Assembly: GCA_001599755.1 (NCBI GenBank)
Contig: BCHX01000007.1
Location: 868,001-932,000 of the forward strand
Length of the DNA stretch: 64,000 nt
DNA from: Gliomastix tumulicola
Taxonomy: Eukaryota; Ascomycota; Sordariomycetes; Hypocreales; Bionectriaceae
Reading direction: 5' to 3'
In this document: piece by piece, positions 32,420-45,491 of the stretch
Layout: each line of letters starts with the position of its first letter
How positions within the stretch are numbered: the stretch's first letter is position 1
Notes under the pieces: generated by a model
Databases searched by the model: none
What the model saw: only the letters and a program-made list of their open reading frames with translations
What the model was told of the DNA's origin: nothing
Position numbers and translations under genes: made by a program

Positions 32420-35404
32420 TTTGGTGAATTTGTCGGCTATTCAACTTAATCTTTAGCGCAGCGATGTTTGATACGGCGTCGCTGGGTTGTGGGCAACTGA
32501 TATACGGTCTCTCAATGGTGAATGTATCTCTTGCAGGCTGCTCGGGGTCGATTAGGATGAATATATCGGGTCCAGCCTCGTTGTTGCTGGGAAAGAAATC
32601 GCCGTCACTTCGAGTCGGCGAGATGCGGTCTCACAAGTTTGAGGAATCGCAAACGGCGTGGCAACTCGTGACCTGTGAAACGGTGCAATTCGTCGAAGGA
32701 TCGCAAAGTGAGGTAGGTGCTGGGTGTGAAGAGCGTATTGTAAAGAGAAGGGGAATGCGAAGGAGTGAAAGAAACGAATGGAGGCCGTCAAGTAAAGGGA
32801 CGCGGGAGGCAAGAAGACAATGGCATGCATGCATCGCCTTCCAGTCCAAATATTGGGTTTTGACCGAGACATGCGAAGGGCAGAAACAGAGTCGAGGAGT
32901 GGACGGGATTGCTGGGGAGAGAGGCTCAAAGGGAGGAAGGCGCAACTGTGGCGCCTGCATTTTGAGTTTGGGACGCGACCTACGGCCATTATTTGAAGGT
33001 TCCCGGTGCGGGAAGCCCACGAATACTGATACCGGTACAGAAGTTGGTCAGTCCGCTGTTAACTTCAAACAATTCTGCGATGACCAGAGCTGAAGTTGTT
33101 CGGCTTAGAGGCGCGTGTGAATATCGAGGAATAATGATGGGGTAGCCTGCAGGAGTGGTCCAGGGCACTGGATCAATTCCAAGGGTCCAGCTCGCATTGG
33201 AGGCTTCTCAGTGGTCCTTTCAGCGATGTGAGTGGGGCACTGACAGGGCATCTTAGTGCTGGTGCTCCCCAGATACGGGGCCTCTCCACTGAGAGCTGCT
33301 GCTCTCCAGGGGGAATGGACCTGCAGAGCTCTCCCGTCCATTCCAGGTTCCCTTACACTCCAGCACTGGTGCAATGATTCATCCAGTATCGATTTTCAGA
33401 GACATCGGTGTCTTGGAGGCAAGATAGGGGCTTAAGGATAAGCCCTAGAAAGCCAGTATCGCCAACTCAAGCTCCCTTGGACTGTCTTGAACACGACCGC
33501 GAAACTCGCCTGCTCCCTTGACCTGCTTCCAATATGCATTCCTCCCATGGCAAGCCTTCAGTGCCGACCGGGCTGTCGCGGTACGACTCTGTCAGACAGC
33601 AGGCAGTGTGTCCTCATCTTCGTTGTCAAGTATACCTAGGCAGTCAAAGTACAGGGAGTAGCGATATTGGCGAAAGAATAGGCATGGGAGGCGCTGTCGA
33701 GAAGAATTTCGAGCCGTTTCGAGGGAGGATAGAGCTTTGAACCAAGACTATCTAGCGACAGCGAAAGTGAAATGATTGCCAAGTCCAACAGCACACAGCA
33801 GCGAGTAGATTTCAGAGGCATAGTCATCCCTAAAGAGTTTGAAAAGCAAGTAATTGCCAAGGGTGCCTGTCATGAATCCGCCGGGGGCTCAGCAAATCGG
33901 CCTACCCTGGAAATGTCCGTCTCCAGTCCAGCCTCCGGATCCCCGGCATCTCGCTGACGTCCCGGTGTCAAGTGCGCCCCGGGGCGCCGTGGACAAGTTG
34001 GGCAGACAGCCGGCTCCGGACCATTGCTATGAGACGCTACCGGACCAGAGCGCGTGACATGGTGACATTCGGCGGCGTGTCTAATAGTATCTAATGAACC
34101 CCATTCTTTGTCTTTCGAGCTTCAGAGCACCAGGGTGGGTTGGCTCGCTTCCCCCCCGTCCGACTATGATCACGGGTACCGCTCATCGTCGCAACACTAT
34201 GGGTTTTAAGCAACTCAACAGCTATCGCAGTGGTTCTTCCAACTGCCCTGAGAACAAGGACAAGAAGCACTTGGCCCTATCAACCAGCTGCGTCAGAAGA
34301 CTAGCAGACATCTCCATCGATAGTGCAACCCCATGCCTGCCTTATCGCCCGCTACAACGGTGGGCTTGTCAAACACACCTTGTAAAGTGATATCGACGAT
34401 ATCAAACTCAGATGTGCATACTATCTTCCCGCAATTACCTAATATTACCTAATGTCCACTCGTCCTCCAGACATACGGCAATCGTCTCTCTGATTACTGG
34501 CTCGACGAGGTGGGCTAGCGTCGGCTTAGACCGGGTCTCCTCCAGGTTGCAGTTTTGGGGAGATTCGCCCTTATCTGATCCGAGCTCACGCATGTTGGCG
34601 TCATCGTAGTGCCAGCCTTACCCCGAAAGACAAAAACCGTCCCCAAGTTGCGCGCCTCTGCAACGAGCCGCATAACGGCTATATTATGCATCAGGAACGT
34701 CGGACTCGAGACCTCGTTATTGATGAGTCTCAGGTTTCAATCTCGGATTCCGGTCGGCGCTTGCCTCATGTTGCGTGGGACGAGAAGAAAGATGAGGCAA
34801 ATTCTGACTCCTGACCAAGGCGTCCACTATAGTGACTATACCCCTAAGTGAAGGTAAGCAAAGGCTATACCCCTAAGTGAAGGTGCTCCGGCCGGGCGGT
34901 CTTTCCCCTAAGTGAAGGTGAGCGACACACTGTGCAGCTGATTGGGCTTCTGGGGCCCTTTTGCGACGGGGCTTCCCGGGCTTGGATTCATGCCGATGAT
35001 GCGAGTATTTGACTATTAACTAGTAGGTAGGTATTTCTCGGTGAGTTGTGCTGGAGTCTGAGGTAGGTTTTGGTCGTGGGGGAGCGTTGAATCATGGAAT
35101 AAGCAGCAGTGGTCCAGCTGACTCGGCCAGAGTTCCAAAGGAGCACAGACACGCAGAAATAAATAAGGGTCGCGCCGCCCCTCTAGAGCGAGAGTGCTCG
35201 TGTTCTTTTTTTTATGTATATTAAGTGTTCCAGTCTCATTCCTGGTCTTGTCTCTTCTTTTTCCTCTCCATTCTACTCTCTCCAAGATACCCTTTTCTTT
35301 GTGCGCGTCTACAGTGAGTGCCCCTCCATCGTCTACCCCACCATCGACCCTGGTTTAGCATGTGAATGGTAGAACGCTGACGAACAGCAGTTACTATCTT
35401 CACC
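32420..35404. other. 3-kb gene-poor region with short repeats
   Basis: No coherent gene was found. The 209-codon plus-strand frame from 32464 lies in the promoter side of the GT90 gene and has no protein-like composition. The stretch near 33100-33380 holds several short self-complementary words, and 34836..34919 carries three copies of a 15-mer. Just before arginase, bases about 35310-35392 look like a leader intron (GTGAGT donor, GAACAG acceptor). Confidence 0.45.
34836..34919. repeat. Three spaced direct copies of CCCCTAAGTGAAGGT
   Basis: Copies begin at about 34841, 34870 and 34905. The first two share a longer word (CTATACCCCTAAGTGAAGGT at 34836..34855 and 34865..34884). Spacers between the copies differ, so this is not a simple tandem satellite. 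The set lies about 490 bp before the arginase start. It may be a regulatory cluster or a trace of a lost mobile element. Confidence 0.85.
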
Positions 35405-36510
35405 ATGACCACGAGCCCGATCAAGAACCGCTTTCTCTCCAGCCAGGAGGAGCTTGGCGTTGTCGCCGTGGGCTTCTCCGGCGGGCAGGTACGTCCATCT
35501 CCGTGTCCTACTCTTCTTGACGACCTAAGCTAACACTCCCCAGGGCAAAGCAGGCGTCGACGCCGGCCCCCAGGTCCTGATCGACTCGGGCCTCCTCACC
35601 CAGCTCAGCAGCGAGCTCGGCTACAAGCTCAAGGGCGACGACAACGTCCACCTCTACCCGGACCTCCTCGCCAAGTCGGCCGAGGCCGACCCCCCCTTCC
35701 GCAACATGAAGAACCCGCTCTCCGTGTCGGCCGTGACGCGCCGCATCGCCGAGCAGACGTACGAGCACTCGCGCGCGGGCCGCATGACCCTCACGCTCGG
35801 CGGCGACCACAGCATCGCCATCGGGACCATCGCCGGCACGGCCAAGGCCACGCGGGAGCGCCTCGGGCGCGAGATCGCCGTCATCTGGGTCGACGCGCAC
35901 GCCGACATCAACACGCCCGAGGCGAGCGGGAGCGGCAACATCCACGGCATGCCGGTGGCGTTCCTGACGGGCATCGCCAAGGAGGAGAGGGAGGAGTACT
36001 TTGGGTGGCTGAAGGAGGATATGCGGCTGAACCACAGGAAGCTGGTCTACATCGGCCTTCGGGACGTGGACGTCGAGGAGAAGAAGATCCTGCGCGAGTA
36101 CGGCATCAAGGCCTTTTCCATGTTTGACATTGATCGGTAAGTTGGAGCACGTCCCCTTCTTCTCTAGGGAAGGATGGTTGGAATACTGACGGGGCTACAG
36201 TCACGGCATCGGCCGGGTCGTCGAGATGGCCCTCGCACACATCGGCAACGACACGCCCATCCACCTGTCCTTCGACGTTGACGCCCTCGATCCGCAATGG
36301 GCTCCTAGCACGGGCACGCCGGTCCGAGGCGGCCTGACGCTGCGCGAGGGCGACTACATCTGCGAGAGCGTGCACGAGACGGGGAACCTGATTGCCGTGG
36401 ACCTGGTCGAGGTCAACCCGTCGCTTGCTAGCAACGATGTCGGTATTCAGGAGACGGTCCGGGCTGGCAGCTCGCTCGTGCGCTGCGCTCTAGGCGAGTC
36501 TCTGCTGTAG
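35405..36510 (+). CDS. car1: Arginase, 328 aa
   Basis: Exons are 35405..35488, 35544..36136 and 36201..36510, in phase. The binuclear manganese site of the ureohydrolase family is complete: GGDHS (114-118), DAHAD (145-149), NIHGMPVAF just after, and DVDALDP (251-257). The substrate-binding loop (THADINTP-like DINTPEASGSGNIHG) is also present. Length is that of fungal arginases, and the N-terminus has no targeting signal, so the enzyme is probably cytosolic. It splits arginine into ornithine and urea in arginine catabolism. The leader probably contains an additional intron ending at CAG about 10 bp before the ATG. In fungi such genes are induced by arginine and under nitrogen control, but no site was assigned here. 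Confidence 0.97.
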
Positions 36511-37677
36511 ACGTGGGACGTCAATGTTGGACAGGGAGTGCCCAACTGTTGGATCATTTGTGACGCCTAGAGTTTGGTCACGCAGCGGATCAAGGAGAAT
36601 GGCTACTATTCAGGTAGATATCAGAGTCAGCAGACTCAATAGCACAACACCGTAATAACACACCACATCAACACCAAGTGTTTCTCCCCGGTGACGAAGG
36701 CAATGCGTTGTAGTGTAACGCTGCCCACCTTCTAATTACGAGCACAGTGACGATAATTAAAGTGGGTCCGTCATCCCAGCCATCGCCTTTTTTAGCGAGT
36801 GAAGCTTCCAAGCGCCGCCCAAAAATGACAAGGACAGCCAGGTGCCAGCCTCCCCCCTGCATTTGGTTCCTGGAGAGTTCGCTAGCGATTACTCTTTGTC
36901 TTGCCCGTCGCGATCATCCTCTCCGCGCGCTCCCTCTCTCCCTTATCCTCTGCATCATCCTCGCTCGCTTACCTGTTGTACCAGAATCATCCGCCGTCGC
37001 TCGTTTCGCGGACTTCCTGGAACCGCAGTTACACTCCGAGAGCCCGCCACTCCATGATTCGAGCTACGTATCCATCCACCGCCAGCAGGTGAGGCATCAC
37101 CGCATAAACCCCCCTGCATCAACAGCCAGACGCAACTCCCGTTGCGCAATTGCGCCCACGTACGCTCCGGCACCGAAAACAAGTCCCCGATACGGCTCCG
37201 ACGATCTCAGCTGCACGCAAGAGCAGAGGCGACAGCATTGCACGATCGAAGAGCGACGGAATAAATTCTGGTTGTTGGGCTTTTATTCCGCAAGCCACGA
37301 AAGTCAACGAACCTGTGGGGGCCGACTGGGCATCGACGAATACACAGACAGTTTACCTTGCCTTACGCGCGCGTGCAGCCCCCGTTTTTGGCTGCAGGTT
37401 CGACGTGGCAGGCTTGCGGCCCGCTGTGCATTCGCTTGTTGGGCAGCGGTCTTGGTTCGATTGAATGATGCAGGGAGGAGGAGTATAAATCTCTGAGCCA
37501 CACATCTTGCACTTTTCTCCTGGCCTACGTCTGACGGCAGCGTGAGAGGTTGCAGCTCTTCGATTGGAATACGCGCGCGGATTCACCGACCCCACGGCAA
37601 GATACAGGGAGTGTTCAGGCGGACGACAGGAGGATAATATCAGTATCGAGACAAAACGGACAGCCGACGACGTCACG
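36511..37677. other. Intergenic region upstream of the tetraspan gene
   Basis: This 1.2-kb spacer follows arginase. No coding frame was accepted. A TATAAAT word at 37484..37490 lies about 190 bp before the next start codon. Confidence 0.55.
37484..37490 (+). promoter_or_regulatory. Candidate TATA box of the tetraspan gene
   Basis: The TATAAAT word lies 188 bp before ATG 37678 in an otherwise GC-rich stretch. A long leader would be needed, so it remains a candidate only. Confidence 0.35.
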
Positions 37678-38383
37678 ATGGTGGCCTCTTCGATAGTCAG
37701 CAGCTCCTACCACCGGCCGGCTGCCCGGGTCAGTGGCAGCCGGATACGAACGTACAACTGGCCCCCGATCCAGCTCAACTTCTGGATCTTCGTCATGCTC
37801 CTCGCGTCGGCGAGTATCCTCGGCGTGTTTGCCATCTTCATCCAGACGCAGAACCAGTTGTTACTGCCCATACCATGGTAAGCACTTACACCCCCGAGCT
37901 CCAGACCTCCTCCGCCTGGTTCCTAGCGGTGCTAATGCCTCTCGTCGTCTAGGTACTTCCCATACTACATCACTGTCGCTTCCCTCACGATCCTCTTCAT
38001 CGGCGGCCTCTTCTGGCTGATAGCAGAACGACGACTCCTCCCCGCCATCGTCATGATAGGCGCGTTCATACTCTTCGTGCTGTGGCTCACGGGACTCATC
38101 ATCGTGTCCGTGGAGCTGTTTGGGCCGTCAGGATCCGTGTCGAGTGTCTGTGACATGGAGGTGTTTAGCCAGAATCCAAAGGGACAGACGGTCGAGGTGC
38201 TGGCATTCTTGCAGCAGAAGAATATCTGTACGTCCGCCGTCGCGGAGTCTTCCCTTTCAGTCCCCCAAGCTAACATGTGATGCAGGCGAGTCGTGGAGAT
38301 TAGTCTTTGCCATGGCGCTGCTCGGGGCCATCTTCCTCCTATGGATCATGATCATGGCGTACCAAGTGTTTGTCAACTCATGA
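37678..38383 (+). CDS. Four-pass membrane protein, 190 aa, function unknown (tetraspan/MARVEL-like layout)
   Basis: Exons are 37678..37877, 37953..38227 and 38286..38383, all in phase. ATG 37678 is the first ATG of the frame. After a cytosolic N-terminus of about 35 residues, four hydrophobic spans follow: LNFWIFVMLLASASILGVFA, YITVASLTILFIGGLFWLIA, IVMIGAFILFVLWLTGLIIV and, near the end, LVFAMALLGAIFLLWIMIMA. A loop of about 40 residues between spans 3 and 4 holds two cysteines (VCDME, KNICE) that could form a disulfide. The layout resembles fungal MARVEL-type or tetraspan proteins, but no signature motif was recognised. It is probably a plasma membrane or endomembrane protein. Confidence 0.8.
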
Positions 38384-39995
38384 CGACCGGGCTGTCGCCA
38401 TGCTTCATCTGCGATGTGGTCCAGGAAGATCTTCGAAATCTCCAATCACAGCAAGCGAACCACCACCAACAACCACGACATCCTTACCTTTTCACCCACA
38501 CCATCTACCGAACCATCCAACACGACTATTTATCAGGGGCATCTTCCCCTTCTTCAACGACGCATGAACCTAACGAGTGTATCCTCTTCTCATCCACACT
38601 ATTCTTTCCTTGCATTTATTTTTTGGATAAAATTCGGTACGACCAGGAGGAGCATTGATGGCGTTTGGCTCAATTTTCGGTCAATTTTATGGCGCATCGC
38701 ATGGTACCAGTAGCTGGGAGCGGCTGGACGGAAGACTTTCTAGGGATATACAGAATCCTCCCGCAAGGGGGGAAGGACCTACAAGACCCAATACAGGATC
38801 TGAGAGCAGTGATCAGATAGATATGAGTAAAGAAGAGATAATGTTCTAGCCCGTAGGAGATAATCGACCATCCCGTTACGTGCTTAGGTAGATAGATGAG
38901 GTGCATATCTCCCCGAGGTCCCTTGACCAGCTGAAAGCTGCATCGACCTTTGTGGACCTGGAACCCCCGCCGCTAGCCCGAGACACGATAGCATCGGGCT
39001 ATTCTCACGACGCGGCCGATGGCTGTTCCTTCGCCAGGGGCCGTCCGCTCGTCTCGAAGCTTCGGGGAAGAAGCATTACAATGAACTGAAATCATACACG
39101 AGTAAACGGTGGAGAGAACCGCGTTGCTTGCCTCGCTCCGGTGGTGCTTAGTGTCGTGCTAGGAGGGAGCTCGTCGGAGGTTACATCATAAGGCCAGCAA
39201 GCTTGGCTGCATGCAGAGACACATCCCTGACCAGCTGGAATGCTTGCCGCAGATCAGACCAGCACCGCGTCAGCCGAGATCCACCGTCTTCCATCATCGT
39301 CGAGATAAGATACCTCATCGTCGTATATCCGGAGTGTGTCTACTAGTAGGTAGTCCCGTGCCATCCTCTCGGACTGACACTTGCCGAACCATCTGGTGCT
39401 GGGCTGGGTGTAACAAAGTGGGGGATCAGCTTTGGAGGAGGGGGGGAGTGAGTGGAAAGGAGGGGCAGCAAAAAGCAAGGTCCGATCCTTGGAAATGCCA
39501 TCCTCGGATACGGGCAGGATGGCTATTTCAAGGCACACAGGCCCAGGGTTTGGAAACTGGATTTGGAGCTCGTGTTTCCTCTTTCGATGCGACAATGGCA
39601 TGCCATGACGTACCCTCACGGCCCTATCTGTGAGTTTGACGCCGGTCAAACAGGGCAGTGGGAGAAGCTCTGGAGACTGAAGCTACGTTAGGTTCGGACT
39701 GCTCTGGAGGCTAGAACCTTGGATCCGCCGCCGTGCCGCGTTAGTGAAGGGCTGAGGTGTGCTCTGGGTGGCACATGTCTCTCGAGATCAGCTCGTCAGG
39801 GAGGAGAGGGAGGGAGCTGTGGGTTCGGGAGGGCCGAGGAAGTCTTGAGCTATTGGGGTGGTTTGGGTATAAAGAGACGGGTTGCCCGCCCTCTTTGCGT
39901 CGAGGCTAGAGAGCCTATCATACACGATACTCTCCTACCAACCAAGCCACTACATCTCTTCTGCTTGTACTCAGACACACGCAACTTCATTCACA
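38384..39995. other. Intergenic region upstream of the 76-residue gene
   Basis: This 1.6-kb spacer has no accepted coding frame. Its last 130 bp forms a typical promoter, with a TATAAAG word at 39868..39874 and a CA-rich leader before the ATG. Confidence 0.55.
39868..39874 (+). promoter_or_regulatory. TATA box of the 76-residue protein gene
   Basis: TATAAAG lies 128 bp before the start codon, a normal distance in filamentous fungi. It is preceded by GGGG-containing words that could act as stress-response elements, though this was not tested. Confidence 0.55.
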
Positions 39996-40344
39996 ATGGA
40001 TTTCATCAAGAAGGCCGCCGGCGAGTTCTCCAACAAGGACAAGAAGGAGGGCGACAACAAGGGCAGCGAGCAGAAGGACGACTACGTTGACAAGGGTATG
40101 TGGCCATGATGACATCTCGTAGAGAGAGTAGCAGCTGACACAGCCTACAGCCTTCGGTGCCATTGCTGGCCAGAGCGGCTACAAGATCGACCGCGAGACC
40201 CAGGAGAAGATCACTGACGGTGGTCGTGATGCTTACGAGAAGTACTCTGGGTAGGTCTCCTCAATGTCTGCCCTGCAGCACTGAATCATCCCCGCTGACA
40301 TGATTGCCTGCAGCAACAAGGTCGACTCCAAGATCTCCAACTAG
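39996..40344 (+). CDS. Small hydrophilic protein, 76 aa, stress-protein type
   Basis: Three small exons join in phase: 39996..40095, 40151..40250 and 40314..40344. The product begins MDFIKKAAGEFSNKDKKEGD and ends NKVDSKISN. It is highly charged, with no signal peptide or membrane span, and contains DDYVDKAFGAIAGQSGYKID and ETQEKITDGGRDAYEKYSG. I recall similar short unnamed proteins in many ascomycetes, often strongly expressed, but I know no biochemical role. The strong TATA box, very codon-biased exons (GAC, AAG, CAG, GGC preferred) and short introns suggest high expression. Confidence 0.85.
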
Positions 40345-40872
40345 AGTGTCCGACAATGATTCGGTCGGGATGCCTCAGCTAGAACTCGCGGCAAGATCAA
40401 TTCAAATAATGTTATGAATGAAATACTATACCCCTCGCCTTGACCTTCGACAGACATCATGGCAATTCGCCTTGTCCTGGCAGTGACATGGTCTAGGGTA
40501 GCAGACATCTCGCACTGACCGCTGGTGACCTGGCAACCAGCCTCATGGTCCACTGAAGTCCCCTGAAGCCCACTGTAGCCCGACCTGACCCAATGCGCTG
40601 GCCATGACAGCGCACAGGCGTTGAAATCTCCCGTCGTCCACTGTAAATTTTAGTGCTGTCCCTGCCAGCCCAGGCCCTGTCGCGACAAGCGCCATGACGG
40701 CCTTCCCTTCCCGTCCAGCCAAGAAGAAACGTGAAGGACCCCCCTGCCCATTGTTGATGTCTGTGTCACTTCGCAGCCTCGAGCTACGATTTTTCTTTCT
40801 TTTTCCTCGTTCAAATCCCTGAGCTCTCGCCAATTGTTTGCTCCTTGATTGCTCTCTCTGCAAAAATGTACC

Positions 40873-43800
40873 ATGGCAGAGGATGAGCTATCCCCCGGCC
40901 GCGATAGCAGTCCTGGTCAGCGACCGTCGACGGCCCAGCGCGTCTCGGATCACGATAACAAAGTCCATGATGTCGATCGCGACGACACCACCACCACAAT
41001 GGACCGCGATAAGCACGACACCGTAAATCGCGAGCGGACGAGCACGCCGACTGCCGATCCACCGCAGCAGAATGTGCAGTCCCACGGCTCGACTGTCCAA
41101 ACAGACACCAATCAACAACCACAACACGAGCCAGCCGACGCTGGCGACATGGCCGACGCCACGATCAACAGCAGCGCCCTCGAGGCCGCGCCCGTGGACC
41201 CTAGCAGGCTGCACGACGAGACGCTGAGCGAGGAGGCGGTGCGCGAGCACCTGCAGGACATTGAGTCGAGCTTCCTGCCCGCGCTGTCGCCCATCCCCAC
41301 GGGGGCCAACAATGCCGACGGCGGCGGGGTCGACGACACCTACCTCTTCGATTCGCCCAATAAGGCCGCCATGCAGGACGCCAGACGCGCCCCTGCTGAC
41401 GCCCAGCCGGACGCTGATTCGACGACGGCCGCTGGCGACACCACCTCGAGTCTGGAGAACCTCGACTCCTCCCCCACTGCCGCTGCGGCCGCCAGGACCA
41501 TCTCGCGCGCCGTGAGCATGGCGAGCAACAACCTGCATAACAAGCAGAGCCGCCAGGACGACGAGAGCGAGCGCATCGAGGCCGAATCCGACGATAGGGA
41601 CGATCAGGACGACTCGCTGCTGTCGAGCATCGGCGATCAGGAAGGGTCTCTCTCGCGGTCGCAGTCGCAGTCGGAGCGCTACGACGCTGGGAGCACCCCC
41701 GGCCACTCCCTCCGCGGCAGACGACCGAAATATCTACGCAGTAGGATCGCGAGTCAGCGGTCGTCGACGTCCTCGTTCGCTACGAATCCCGAGTCCCAGG
41801 ACGGCAGCGAGGTCACCGCGCTGGGCTACGGGGCCGATTACGCGCTGCAGTCGGGGGGTGCCGTGCCTGCTCTTGGGCCGCCGTCCCGCAACGTCAGTAA
41901 TATTATGTTGTCCCGGTCTATCAGCATGGGAAGCGTCGCGTCCGGCTTCGACGACTATACCGACCCCGCCATTGGCCAGCTCGAGCCGCTCCCCGAGGTC
42001 GAGAGCCCTGAGCGGCACCCCGATCATCGCGACCCCCATAAGACCCCCAAGGCATCGAGAGAGAACCTCAATACTGCTCCGACAGACACGGTAATCGCCC
42101 GGCATGTCAGGAACGTCCAGGTCCCCGAGTCCCTGGCGAAGGAGTACAAATACAAGAGCGGGCTGGAGACGCCATATCGGCCGTCACAGTTCGGCGCCTC
42201 AGGCTCCGTGGCCGCCTCAACAACGACGACGACGACGACGGCGACGGGCGGCCGAGGCGGGCGCAACCTCACTCTCAAGGAGCAGAGTAGCACGATCGAG
42301 CGGCTGTCTAAGGAAAATTTTGATCTCAAGCTCAAGGTCATGTTCCTGAGCGACCGGCTCGACAAACTCTCGGAAGAGGGGATAAAGGAGATGATCTCTG
42401 AGAACGTCGATCTCAAGATGAGCCTTGCCGTCTTGCAGCGTGACAACAAGCTTCTGAGGAGGAGGGTTAAGGAGCTGGAGAAGCGGGAGAAGGACGATGA
42501 CGAGCGACCCAGCACCGCCCGAAGCGGGGCCTCTTCCACCGACCAGACTGCGAAGCTCTACGACGAGGAAGCCCAGGAGCGGGAGGAGGAGCTCATCTAC
42601 CTTAGGGAGCGCGTGGAGGAGTACGCTACTGAGATCGAGAAGCTACGAAGCGAGAAGATGAACCACGAAGCCGAACGGCGAAAGATGGCCGACCTTTTCC
42701 GAACGATGGGAGATAGGACAGGCGAGAGTCTCAGCCGCCAGGAGGAGGCTGACGTCTGGAAGGACCTGCTCGAGCAGGAGACCGCCCGCAGAGAACAGGC
42801 CGACGATGACAACCGAAGGCTACGTGACGAGGTCTTTAGGCTGAAGCAGGAAATCTCTGGGTCGCAGCCTGGAGGCCTGCATCACACTACGAATATCTAC
42901 AATATCACGAGGAAACAGCGCGAGCGCAATGGGTCACCGAGCCGTCCGGTTTCAGGTCTTTCGGGCGAGGTGGATGGGGGCTCCAACGCGAACTTCAGCG
43001 CGGCTACTACCCTTGTTGAAGAGCTGCGCAAGGAGTCTGAACAGCTGCGCCACGAGAACGCAGAGCTCCGCCGCGAGGTTGGTGCGCAGACGTCGATGCT
43101 GACTTCGAGGAACCGGGAGAAGGAGCGGCTGTATCAGGAGATCGAGGACCTCAAGATGGCCCAGCGACATGGGCGACCTGCTCACTCGACAGCCGACAGC
43201 ATTCTCGACCGATCGGCCTCTCGTGCCGGTGGTCTGGACCGTCCCATCTCCCGAGGCAGTGTCGTTACTCGCCGGACATCTGCAGACGAGGACGCTGAGC
43301 GGGAGCGCGACGAGCTTGAGAACAAGCTTGCCGAGGCCCGTGACAAGCTCAGCGAAGTCAAGCTCCAGAACACCGAATTGCAGCGCGAACTCGAGACGTG
43401 CATGGAGGACTTTGAGACGGCTGTCCACGGTAAGCGCGAGGCTGAAGAGCAACTCGTTACGTTCCAGGAAGACCTTGAGAACGCGATGAACGACCTGGTA
43501 GCCCTGCAGTCCGAGCGTGATGAGGCGCTGCGCGAGCAATCGGAGATGGAGAATGAATTCGAGGCTTTGCGGACCGAGGCGCAAGAGGAAATCGACGCCC
43601 TCGAAGCCGAGGCAGACCTCCGGAACGACGAGATACAGCGGCTCCAGACGGAGCTGGCGGACCGCTCAGAGAATTTCGACGCCTTGCAGGAAGAGATGCG
43701 GAAGATGAGCGAGGTCCTGGTCCGTCTGGAGGACGAACAAGAGGCTAAGCTGCGGCGCATCGAGCAGCTCGAGACCGAACTGGACTCCTCGAACAGGGAG

Positions 43801-45491
43801 TTGGAGGAGCTCGAGGCGAAGCTCATGGAGGCCAACGAGAAGAACCAGCGGCTGGCGGTGCAGCAGGAGTCGTCGCAGGGCGAGATCACGTTCCTGCGCG
43901 AGGAGCAGGAGACGGACAAGATCCGCATTGGGGACCTTGAGGCTGCGGTCGCGAACCTGGACCGCACGCTGCGCGAGGAGAAGGACCGGGCCCGAGAACT
44001 AGAGACACGATTGATGCAGGAGCGCGAGCAGCGCGAGATTGTCGCCAACAAGGAGAAGGAGGATGTGCAGCACATCATCAACCAGCTCAACAGGGAGGCG
44101 TCAGTGGCTAAGGACGACGCGAGGCGGCTGCGTAAGAATCTGTCGTCACGCGAGGTGGAGGCTACGGAATGGAAGGAGAGGCTCACTGAGCTGGAGAACA
44201 ATCTGCGGGAGGCCTTGGGTGATCTCAACGGCACCCGCTCTTCGTTCTTGAAGGTGAGACTCTATAGCCCCTTGACTTACGTAAAGGTACTAACGGGATG
44301 CAGTCCATTGCAAAGATGCAACGCGAGTTGGAGGATACGGTCCGAGAACTCGACCAGACCAAGGCTTCCCTCAACGAGAAAGACCGCATCATCAAGGCCC
44401 GAGACGCGCTCCTGGAGTCACACGCTCTCGAGAGTCGCAAGATGTCCGAGCTGCTTGACAAGGAGCGTCTGGGCCACCGCAACACCAAGTCCCAGTTCGA
44501 CACGTTCCAGAAGAACCACTCCCACCTGTCACGGACGGCGAGCACGCAGGATATGCGCATCGCCGAGCTCGAGACGACGAGGAGCCAGGAGCGGCGCAGA
44601 CTCGCCATGCTCGAGCAGCAGACGCGCGAGCAGCTGCAAGAGCGCAACGAGCTGCTCCTCTTGCTCTGGAAGAAGCTCAGCGCCATCTGCGGGCGGGAGT
44701 GGGCGAACAGCAACCAGCTCGTGGACCGGCAGGTACTGCCCTCGCTCGAGGTCATTGGGAGCCGACTGCCGGGCTTCTCAAAGAACTTGCTGGCGGCGGT
44801 CAAGGCCATCGAGGGCATCATCGGGTCCTTCCAGACCAAGGTTAAGGCGGTGGAGCGGGATCTTGGTCGTGACTACCAGACGTTGGAGAGCAACCTCGAG
44901 GTCCGATCTAAGAAGCTCGATCGCCTCGAGACGATGGTGCGGAACACGGTGGCGCAGGGGAGCTCGAGCTCGCACGAGCTGCAGAGCAGGATGATGCGGC
45001 TCGAGGACAAGTACAGGCAGCTCAAGGTCGAGTACGCCACGCTCAAGTCGGCCTACGACGCACGCACCAAGGCGGCCGCGTACTCGGCGATGGGGGGCAA
45101 TCCGGAGGCCTTGATACCATCGGGCGAGATCGGGTCACCGTCACCATTTGTGCCCCGCGGACCGGGGGAGCGCGATAAGGACCGCGTGCGCACGAGCTAC
45201 GGGAGCGGGCGGACGGCGACGATGCTCTCGCGGACGCACACGGCGCCGACGGGCAGCGAGCTCACGACGACGGCTGTGGGCTCGGCTTCCGATGACGGCG
45301 GCTCGGGTAGCGGCGGTGGCGGGAACGACAACAAGTGGCTGCTGCGGCTGCGAGACATGGAGTATAAGCTCAAGATGGAGCGTGAGGGCCGTAACCAGGA
45401 CCGTCAGGCCGCGAGGCAGCGTCTGGGCGGGTTGGAGACGGAGAATCGGGAGCTGAGGGATCGGGTACGGCGCGGGCCATCAGAGGGGTGA
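40873..45491 (+). CDS. apsB: Mto1/ApsB-type microtubule-organising coiled-coil protein, 1,522 aa
   Basis: Exon 1 is 40873..44253 and exon 2 is 44304..45491. ATG 40873 begins MAEDELSPGRD. Residues 1-460 are disordered and acidic. A centrosomin N-terminal motif (Cnn_1N) lies at about 465-540 (TLKEQSSTIERLSKENFDLK and onward), the region that recruits and activates the gamma-tubulin complex. A coiled coil fills about 540-1240. Near 1240-1345 is a conserved segment (NELLLLLWKKLSAICGREWA, then a helix with DRQVLPSLEVIGSRLPGFSK), matching the Mto2-binding/MASC region that anchors the protein to spindle pole bodies and septal sites. The combination is diagnostic for fission yeast Mto1 and Aspergillus ApsB. 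Loss of ApsB in Aspergillus disturbs nuclear positioning. The 50-nt intron is at the short end for this window. Confidence 0.9.

Noticed and set aside
32464..33093. 209-codon plus-strand frame
   Set aside because: It overlaps the promoter and leader region of the divergent GT90 gene; composition is not protein-like and no domain is visible.
34660..34765. Possible tRNA-Met-like sequence on the minus strand
   Set aside because: GAGACTCATCAATAACGAGG and TCTCGAGTCCGAC resemble anticodon and T-arms, but loops are the wrong size and the acceptor stem is missing.
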